Source: Culex pipiens pallens
Taxonomy: Eukaryota > Arthropoda > Insecta > Diptera > Culicidae
Reading direction: 5' to 3'
Length of the DNA stretch: 64,000 bases
NCBI RefSeq assembly: GCF_016801865.2
Contig: NC_068939.1
Span: 126,603,605-126,667,604, forward strand
The number at the start of each line of letters is the position of its first letter. Within the stretch, counting starts at the first letter, position 1. Position numbers and translations under genes: made by a program. Below the pieces are notes generated by a model, which was not told the DNA's origin, did no database searches, and saw nothing but the letters and a program-made list of their open reading frames with translations. This document shows, piece after piece, positions 57,557 to 64,000 of the stretch.

Positions 57557-60526
57557 CTAGTCGTTCCTCCTCTGATCGTCTCTCCATTTCCGCTGGAGAG
57601 CCGAAGTGATCTGCGTCACCGCTCCGACGACCGCATTCCACTTGGCGATGTCGCTGCACATTCTTCGCACCACATTATCCGGGCTGGTGTCCGCTCCGAT
57701 AATGGCCAGCATTTCGCTTCGCGCTGCCTCGAAGCGAGGGCAGGCGAACACCACGTGCTCCGGTGTTTCCTCGCAATCGACGCAGTCCGGACAGAGAGGA
57801 GACTCTGCATGTCCAAACCTGTGCAGGTACTTCCTGAAGCAGCCATGGCCCGACAGGAACTGTGTGAGGTGGAAGGTGACCTCTCCATGCCTTCTGCTCA
57901 CCCACGTGGATACGGACGGGATAAGCCGATGCGTCCATCTGCCTTTCTCCGTGGTGTCCCACTCACGTTGCCACCTTGCCAGCGATTCGGCTCTCGCAGC
58001 TTCCCGGATACCTCTCGTGCCTCTCCGGGTGTAGCGCACGGTGTCCTCCTCCAGTGTGATGCCGATGGGGATCATTCCGGCTATGACGCCAACTGCTTCC
58101 GACGAAATGGTCCTGTACGCGCTTGCAACCCGCATGGCCATCAGTCTCTGCGTTCTGTCGAGCAGCGCTCGATTTCGCTTCGTCCCCAGCGCCGTCCACC
58201 ATACCGGTCCGCCGTACCTAAGTATGGACGTCGCGACACTTGCCAAGAGGCGGCGCCTACTGCTCCTGGGTCCAGCGTTGTTCGGCATCATCCTCGACAG
58301 TGCCATGATCGCCTTAGCCGCCTTCTCGCAGGCGTAATCGACGTGGCTGTTGAAGTTCAGCCGGTCATCCACCATCACCCCGAGGTACTTGAGCGCTCTC
58401 TTCGAGTGCACGACGTGTTCTCCAACGTGAATTTGGGCCTGCTGCACCTTCTTGTGGTTACTAACCAGCACCATCTCCGTCTTGTGGTGAGCGATCCGCA
58501 GCTTCACCTCGAGCATCCAGTTCTCGATCATTGCGATTGCCTCCATAGCCAGCACTTCGACCTCCTCGACATTTTCGCCGGTTACCGTCAGCACTATGTC
58601 GTCTGCAAAGCCCACAATCTCTACGCCGTTGGGTAGTCCCAGTGTCAACACTCCGTCATACATTCCATTCCACAGTGCTGAACCCAGAATGGATCCCTGT
58701 GGAACTCCCGCGGTAACAACAACGGTTTTTTGTCCATCGGCAGTGTCGTAGACCAGCACGCGGTTCTCGAAGTAGCTCTTCAAGATCATGCACAAATAGT
58801 CAGGCACCTTCATTTTGTGCAGCGCTGCTGCTATGGCCGCCCAGCTCGCACTGTTGAACGCGTTCTTGACGTCAATCGTGACTATTGCGCAGCAACGGTT
58901 CCCCCTGCGTTTTTTCCTCCGCGCTTCGTCGGCTTTCTCGACCACTTTCCGGATGGCGTCCACCGTGGATCTCCCTTTACGGAAGCCGAACTGCCTCGCT
59001 GCTAAGCCATGCTCGCTCTCCGTGTACTTGGTCAGCCGGTTAAGGATGATCCGTTCCAGAAGCTTTCCGAGGGTGTCCAGCAAACATATAGGCCTATACG
59101 ATGATGGGTCCCCCGGTGGTTTGCCTGGCTTCGGCAGCAACACGAGCTTTTGAATCTTCCACGGGTCGGGGAAGTGTCCTTCGTCCAGGCATTCCTGCAG
59201 GACTGTTCGAAACCTGTCCGGGAATGCTAGAACCGCCGATTTCAGGGCGAAATTCGGGATTCCATCCGGACCGGGAGCTTTCTTCACCTTCAATCTCTTC
59301 GCTACTGCCACAAGTTCCTCGTTGGTGATCAGATGACCTTCGGCGTTGCTACCCCCTTCGTCGTTGTACGGTGTAGGAGGCCATGTCGTTGGGTCATGTC
59401 TTGGGAAGAGCCCTTCCACAATGACCTTCAGCTTGTCGGGACACGTTTCAGCCACCATCGATGGGCCTCTGATCTTCGCCATCGCTACACGATATGCGCT
59501 CCCCCAAGGGTTTGCATCAGCGTCTTGGCATAACTCCTTGAAGCAGTTTGTCTTGCTGCATTTGATCGCTTTCTTGAGCGCGGCCTTTGCAGACCGGTAC
59601 TCCTCTCTGCACTCCTCTCTAGTTGCTTCGGATCTTGCTCTCTGGACTCGTCTTCTGGCGCTGAGGCAACTTGCCCGAAGGGTACCGAGTTCTTCATTCC
59701 ACCAGTAGGCTGGACGACGACAGTTCCTTGGCTCCAGTCTCCGCGGCATGGTTGTGTCGCATGCTGTCACCAGTTGTGCTGTTAGCACGTCGGCACTCAA
59801 GTCTTGGGGACCATCACACCAATGGAGCGCTTCCACGAAGAGACCCTCGTCGAAGTACTGCAGCTTCCATTTCCTTCCGTAGGACCGGCTGCTCCTATCT
59901 GGTACAGGGGCTCGTCTCCCGATGCTGTACCGGATCGCTTGGTGATCGCTATGGGTATAGTCCTCACTCACCCTCCAGTTCATGTCGGCCGCCAGTCGCG
60001 GGCTACAGAACGTAACGTCGATAATGGACTCACGACCGTCTTTGCGGAAGGTACTGCTGGTTCCGCGATTCGCCAGCCTAACGTCTAGCTTTGCCAGAGC
60101 TTCCATTAGGCTATGCCCCCTAGCATTGGTGCATCTGCTACCCCACTCGACCGCCCACGCGTTGAAGTCACCTCCGATAACGATCGGGCTTCGTCCGATC
60201 AGTTCATCGGTCAGACTATCCAGCATCTGCTGAAACTGCTCCAAGGTCCATCTTGGGGGAGCATAGCAGCTACAGAAGAAGGTTCCGTTTACTTTGGCGA
60301 TCACGAATCCTTCAAACGCCCTCGAGACCACTTCCTGTATGGGGTACCGCCCCATCACGTGTATCGCCGCCATTCTTGCTGTATCCGCGGCCCAGTTTCC
60401 GTTGTCGTGTGGAACTCGGTACGGTTCTGCAATAATTGCCACGTCACACCCCGTCTCCGCGGTCGACTGCCACAGCAGTTGCTGTGCAGTGTCGCAGTGA
60501 TTGAGGTTCACCTGGGACACCTCCAT
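57557..60526 (-). CDS. ORF2: endonuclease and reverse transcriptase of R1-clade element
   Basis: 989 codons from the ATG at 60526-60524, uninterrupted. An upstream frame to 60565 has no ATG, so I start at the ATG that overlaps the ORF1 stop. An apurinic-type endonuclease domain covers roughly residues 1-210: QVNLNH near 6-10, AEPY at 33-36, GGDFNAW at 118-124, SDHQAI at 193-198. The reverse transcriptase domain covers roughly 400-700, with LPKPGKPP, FRKGRSTVDA, GVPQGSILG and the active-site FADD at 640-643. A C-terminal zinc knuckle (C912, C915, H924, C929) is typical of the R1 and Jockey groups. The product would nick the chromosomal (CA)n target and copy the element RNA there. Full length and motif intactness suggest function. 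Confidence 0.95.
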   Translation of the reverse strand: MEVSQVNLNHCDTAQQLLWQSTAETGCDVAIIAEPYRVPHDNGNWAADTARMAAIHVMGRYPIQEVVSRAFEGFVIAKVNGTFFCSCYAPPRWTLEQFQQMLDSLTDELIGRSPIVIGGDFNAWAVEWGSRCTNARGHSLMEALAKLDVRLANRGTSSTFRKDGRESIIDVTFCSPRLAADMNWRVSEDYTHSDHQAIRYSIGRRAPVPDRSSRSYGRKWKLQYFDEGLFVEALHWCDGPQDLSADVLTAQLVTACDTTMPRRLEPRNCRRPAYWWNEELGTLRASCLSARRRVQRARSEATREECREEYRSAKAALKKAIKCSKTNCFKELCQDADANPWGSAYRVAMAKIRGPSMVAETCPDKLKVIVEGLFPRHDPTTWPPTPYNDEGGSNAEGHLITNEELVAVAKRLKVKKAPGPDGIPNFALKSAVLAFPDRFRTVLQECLDEGHFPDPWKIQKLVLLPKPGKPPGDPSSYRPICLLDTLGKLLERIILNRLTKYTESEHGLAARQFGFRKGRSTVDAIRKVVEKADEARRKKRRGNRCCAIVTIDVKNAFNSASWAAIAAALHKMKVPDYLCMILKSYFENRVLVYDTADGQKTVVVTAGVPQGSILGSALWNGMYDGVLTLGLPNGVEIVGFADDIVLTVTGENVEEVEVLAMEAIAMIENWMLEVKLRIAHHKTEMVLVSNHKKVQQAQIHVGEHVVHSKRALKYLGVMVDDRLNFNSHVDYACEKAAKAIMALSRMMPNNAGPRSSRRRLLASVATSILRYGGPVWWTALGTKRNRALLDRTQRLMAMRVASAYRTISSEAVGVIAGMIPIGITLEEDTVRYTRRGTRGIREAARAESLARWQREWDTTEKGRWTHRLIPSVSTWVSRRHGEVTFHLTQFLSGHGCFRKYLHRFGHAESPLCPDCVDCEETPEHVVFACPRFEAARSEMLAIIGADTSPDNVVRRMCSDIAKWNAVVGAVTQITSALQRKWRDDQRRND

Positions 60527-60528
60527 TA
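60524..60528 (-). promoter_or_regulatory. TAATG stop-start overlap coupling ORF1 and ORF2
   Basis: On the minus strand the ORF1 stop TAA and the ORF2 start ATG overlap by one base (TAATG). In the R1-clade element SART1 a UAAUG of this kind is known to drive translation of ORF2 by termination and reinitiation. The same mechanism is inferred here. Confidence 0.85.
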
Positions 60529-62004
60529 CTTTTTGCCCGAGGCCAGCTTCTTGTACACCGGGCAATTAAAGCCACCCGTCGCATGGCTATTGCCGTCGCC
60601 TTCTTTACAGAGCACGCACTTCGGCTGATTTTTGCAGTCTCTTGCCATGTGGCCTTCTCTACCACACCTTCTGCAACTGTTGGTTCGATCGGGACCGTCG
60701 CAATTTCTCGCCTGGTGGCCGAAGCCCATACAGCGGAAACACCTCGTCATCTGCTGGGTCACTCGAGGAACAGGCCTCAGTGGGCACACCGACCACCCTA
60801 CTTTGACCTTGCCGGTTTCCAGCAGCTTAGACGCCGAAGGCGTCGATAGTCGGATCGACGCAATTTGCGTGCCGCCGTAGGCTTTCCTCAACCGGATTGC
60901 CATCGGTGTCGTACGGTCATCCAGAAGAACGATCAGCGCATCTTCTAGCTCTTCCTCCGTCGTGATCTCGTCCAAGTTCCTGCACTCGATCGTTGTCTCC
61001 GGTGATAGCGCTCTTACCTTCGACTCGTAGCCTACGGCTTTCTCGACGAGGGACTTAAAAGCTGAGCTCTTGACCGCGGGATCCTTCTTCAGCTCAAAAA
61101 GCATCGCTCCGGTTTGGGTGCGCCTGGTTTTAACCACGTTCTCGCCAAGCTCCTTGAGTTCCGGATCGGTTCGTACTTTCCGGAGGAGGTCTGCGTACGA
61201 AACACCTTCCTTCACCTCGACCACCAAAGCCTCGCCTTTGTTACGCTCCCTGCGAAACTTGGGTTTTTGGGTGTCCTCGTTCTGCTTCCCTTTTTTCTTC
61301 CGCTTCTTCTTCTTGACCTTCTCCCATTCCTTCTCCTTCCCTGGGGTTGGTTCTGGTTCCTTCGCCGGGTCCGGACTGTCTCCATTCCCCTGCTTCTGCT
61401 TCTTTGCGTCCTCCTCCTCTCCAGGCGTTTCCCTGTCCCTTTTAGAGCTTGGGCCGGGCGGCGTTTTCGGTTCTTTCTCCCGTAGCGCTTCCTCCTCCAG
61501 TTTTGCATTCAGCGTTTCTTCGGCTCTTTCAGCTCTGAGCTTCAGTGAATTCCGCGTCACCACCAGCGAGTTGTTTTCGCGCTCTGCGGCATTCATGGCT
61601 GCCTTGACTCCATTCACCATCTGCTTGATTCTGGTGTGGACGTTGTTTTTGTCCTTGATGAAATCAAAGAGTTCGTTGACCCTCCTCCTGACCTCCTGTA
61701 ACGCGGTCCTTCCAAGCAGGACTCCGTCCTGAGGGGTACTGCCGGCGAAGTTCAACAAGGATGACTTGGGAGTCTCCTCTCCAATTACTCCTATCTGCTG
61801 ACTCGAAGCAGCCGCCTGGTTCAACACTGGGGATCTCAACACCTTCCCGCTTCCACGGAACGCGCTCGCCACTCCGCCTGCTGTGTCGCCGCCGTTTGAC
61901 TCGCCTCCTGCCATTTCGACGTTTGCGTCCTCTTCTACCTCCGTGTTTTCCGATGCTTGGGGCGCATCGGGACCCTTTTGTTGGTTTGTTTCACTTGTCT
62001 TCAT
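60526..62004 (-). CDS. ORF1: Gag-like RNA-binding protein of R1-clade element
   Basis: 492 codons from ATG 62004-62002 (context ATTCAAAATGAAG); the frame also extends 12 bases further up to a GTG, which I do not use. The N-terminal half is acidic and charged, the middle (roughly residues 170-260) is Lys/Glu/Arg-rich and probably disordered, followed by a domain resembling the RRM-like fold region of R1-type Gag proteins (about 265-415). Near the C terminus are two classic CCHC knuckles, CFRCMGFGHQARNC and CRRCGREGHMARDC, plus a third looser one starting CVLCKEGDGN. The protein would bind element RNA and form the particle that reaches the nucleus. It stops at TAA 60528-60526, sharing an A with the ORF2 start. 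Confidence 0.93.
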   Translation of the reverse strand: MKTSETNQQKGPDAPQASENTEVEEDANVEMAGGESNGGDTAGGVASAFRGSGKVLRSPVLNQAAASSQQIGVIGEETPKSSLLNFAGSTPQDGVLLGRTALQEVRRRVNELFDFIKDKNNVHTRIKQMVNGVKAAMNAAERENNSLVVTRNSLKLRAERAEETLNAKLEEEALREKEPKTPPGPSSKRDRETPGEEEDAKKQKQGNGDSPDPAKEPEPTPGKEKEWEKVKKKKRKKKGKQNEDTQKPKFRRERNKGEALVVEVKEGVSYADLLRKVRTDPELKELGENVVKTRRTQTGAMLFELKKDPAVKSSAFKSLVEKAVGYESKVRALSPETTIECRNLDEITTEEELEDALIVLLDDRTTPMAIRLRKAYGGTQIASIRLSTPSASKLLETGKVKVGWSVCPLRPVPRVTQQMTRCFRCMGFGHQARNCDGPDRTNSCRRCGREGHMARDCKNQPKCVLCKEGDGNSHATGGFNCPVYKKLASGKK

Positions 62005-62451
62005 TTTGAATCCCACGAGTCGCTAGGGAAATACGGTCCGCTGCGCCAGTGCCCTGCCGTGACGCAGTAAGGGCAAATTACGTGTGGGGTTCGCCCCTGT
62101 GCCCCACAGGCTCCGTTATCGACTGGGAATTTGTTGAACCCCCCCAGCCATGCATCCCTCGACACGGGTCGCATCACATCTTGGATTCGGGGTTTGGTGA
62201 GGTTTTGGGCTAAAACACTTATAGCGGCGTTCGATCGCTTGACAGAGGTGTTTACGGACCCATGTGGTTTTTTCGAAGAAATTAAACAGTGCCCTTGTTC
62301 AATTCCGCCACGTCCTAGACATCCTCCCGCTGCTGGTCCGGGGGCGATGCAATGAATGTATGCAATCGCCGACAGCTATCCGCCTACTGCAACCCGCCCG
62401 GTAGCTGGCAGCTAAGCTCCGCAGGGACCCTCACCTGTCCCCACGGTTCAC

Positions 62452-62455
<4 letters not shown>

Positions 62456-62508
<53 letters not shown>

Positions 62509-62520
62509 TGTGTGTGTGTG
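62456..62520. repeat. (TG)n microsatellite on the 5' side of the retrotransposon
   Basis: About 32 TG units with one TATG interruption (62500-62503). Directly abuts the 5' end of the element and is the other half of its target microsatellite. Confidence 0.97.
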
Positions 62521-64000
62521 TGAACTCCGTGTAAAAGGGGTGTCAAAATAAAACGTGACCCCGTTCGTTTGACAAAATTAATGTCAAACCATCGGGGTTT
62601 GAGTGTATACATTGAACCCTTTCGTGCACCATATCAAACATCATGTTATGACTATCCAAGATCATACCAACTTTATCTGACCTTTAAAAGCCATAATTCA
62701 GAGCAATTCCAGCCCAAAACAGTAATTTTTTTAATCACTTTTTCCCCGACCCTCTCCGAATCCAATGAAACTTTATAGACATGCTATCCTACGCTTATAT
62801 AAGCCATTTTTGTGTATATAGAGCAAGTTATACTCGATAATGACATTTGAGAAAGCCGTAAGTGTTTTAAATATTTTTGTATTTCCTAATTTAAATATTG
62901 CTGTACCTCGAAGCCGTTGCATAGTATCAAAAAGTGGTCATAGGCAAACTTGTAGGAAATTTGACGAGCTTTCCGAAAAAAATACACTTAAAAAAATCTC
63001 TCCACTTTTATGAGATTTTGTGATTTTTAAGTTTAAAGGTCATCAAGGTGAGCCCACAATTTTTCCTCTTTCAATTTTTTTGTGAAAATATCCTAAGATA
63101 TTACAAAAAGACTTACGAAAAATGCAGGATGGAGCAACTCACCTAAAAAAATAAAAATCATATACTGAAACCGTTTTTTTTTTTCAAAAACCGAACACGA
63201 GAGTCGATTTTCCAGACAATTTTACATAAAAGTCTCCATATTGACCATTGTCCTAAGTTCAATCCTTGGTAAGTTACAGCGGTTTTAAAAATTAAAAATG
63301 TTTAAAAAACTGTTTTTTTAATGGTTTTTGGCAATTTCTATATGACAGACTTGATTTTTGAGTCTCGAAAATATTTTTTTTAACGTCAATTTTCCACACT
63401 TTTCGTGAGTCTTTTTGTAACATCTAAGGCTATTTTCACAAAAATTTTGAGCGAAAAAAAAACCGTGGGCTCCCCTTCAAATTTGACTTTCGCATTCGCA
63501 TTCGCATTCGCATGGAGATGGTGATCTTAGCGGGTTGCAGACTGGATTTCTTCATGTACATGTGATGATTGTCCAGCCCAGGTTGCTTAGAAAATGATTA
63601 AAGGGAATTAAAACCAATTCTACCCGAACAGGACAGGCAGCACCATGAAAGCCATCCATTGCCGGCCGCTCCCATCTCCACCATTCACCGGGAGAGGAAA
63701 AAGAATTCGGAGAACGGGAAATGTTGATGCTTGACTTACTTAGAAAAAGGTAGCGAAACCGCAGGCTCTTTTTCCCAACCCTATTGTGGAACTTGACCAA
63801 ATTGACCGTTGGACCAATTTTGATGCTCCCCTTCAAATTTGACTTTCATGCTTAAAAATAAAAAAATCTCATAAAAGTCTCATTATCGAGTGAATCTGGC
63901 GCCATATACACAAAAATGGCTTATATAAGCGTAGGATAACAGTAGTTGTTTCATTGAAATCGTAGAGGGTCCGGTACAACCGATTCCCTATTTGACATGG
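62521..64000. mobile_element. Partial inverted-repeat element (about 62749-63965) in AT-rich DNA
   Basis: 62749-62850 (with ATCCTACGCTTATATAAGCC) is repeated in reverse complement at about 63868-63965, and the outer flanks (CCGACCCTCTCCGAATCCAA versus the complement of TCGTAGAGGGTCCGG) also match. The interior holds a GCATTC short repeat (63488-63512). A 94-codon minus-strand frame at 63552-63836 has no recognised domain. No exon of the MINDY-like gene is recognisable here. The right edge of the window may cut the element. Confidence 0.55.

Larger units (their letters stand above)
57067..62455 (-). mobile_element. Full-length R1-clade non-LTR retrotransposon (Mino-like) inserted in (CA)n
   Basis: On the minus strand: a 5' leader of about 450 bp (62455-62005), ORF1 (zinc knuckles), ORF2 (endonuclease and reverse transcriptase), a 490-bp 3' leader, and an A-rich tail (57066-56990, with a few C and T interruptions). 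Both sides are (CA)n on the element strand. Within the R1 clade, Mino elements are known to target AC repeats and Waldo elements ACAY repeats, so the position suggests Mino-like target choice. Both ORFs are open, so the element may be recently active. It would lie in an upstream intron of the MINDY-like gene, in the same direction. Confidence 0.9.

Noticed and set aside
57755..58636. 293-codon plus-strand frame opposite ORF2, and similar frames opposite ORF1
   Set aside because: Antisense shadows of the GC-richer retrotransposon ORFs.

Overview
The window looks like a transposon- and satellite-choked stretch of an insect nuclear genome, most likely a culicine mosquito (Culex or Aedes). This is an inference. 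It rests on AT-rich intergenic DNA, short (60-86 bp) GT-AG introns, a caAAATG-type start context, an R1-clade non-LTR retrotransposon sitting in a (CA)n microsatellite, tRNA-headed SINEs, and many short inverted-repeat elements with TA, TWA or 8-bp target duplications. No prokaryotic feature (operon, Shine-Dalgarno site, CRISPR) is present.

Layout. 1-345 is a TGTATTTT satellite. 346-5.9 kb is mostly unique AT-rich DNA with one foldback element (1381-2305). 5.97-6.55 kb is a GGAAATT satellite. 7.4-10.2 kb is an old, degenerate TTACCAAG repeat field broken by a twin-tRNA SINE and a 0.94-kb inverted-repeat element. 12.03-14.3 kb has three adjoining repeat fields (GTCTTTT, TTAGTTCT, and a decayed GTTCTGTTTTCA-like zone). 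15.8-16.2 kb is a solo LTR. 17.1-19.3 kb holds two inverted-repeat elements. 22.0-26.8 kb is a 4.8-kb palindrome whose arms are built from an open-frame 144-bp tandem repeat. 27-31 kb has Harbinger-like MITEs and a retroposon with 23-bp target duplications. 34.8-35.5 kb is a TTAACAA satellite and 36.57-39.44 kb a 2.9-kb GTCTTTTTT satellite with higher-order duplication. 41-49.6 kb is dense in MITEs and includes a hAT-like element with a perfect 8-bp target duplication. At 43.9 and 52.6 kb are two retroposons sharing a head with two opposed tRNA-like modules.

The only convincing cellular gene is on the minus strand at 54.57-56.10 kb. It comprises the four last exons of a MINDY-3/4-family (FAM188) deubiquitinase-like protein, in which the expected catalytic Cys is Arg although the His is kept. 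Its upstream exons lie outside the window, beyond an intron that would have to hold two tandem MITEs and a full-length 5.4-kb R1-clade element (57,067-62,455, same strand). That element has intact ORF1 (zinc knuckles) and ORF2 (endonuclease plus reverse transcriptase), coupled through an overlapping TAATG stop-start. A possible small membrane-protein exon lies at 40.3-40.6 kb on the minus strand.

Most long open frames in the window are by-products of 7-, 8- or 9-bp satellites, which read open in several frames at once, and are not genes.
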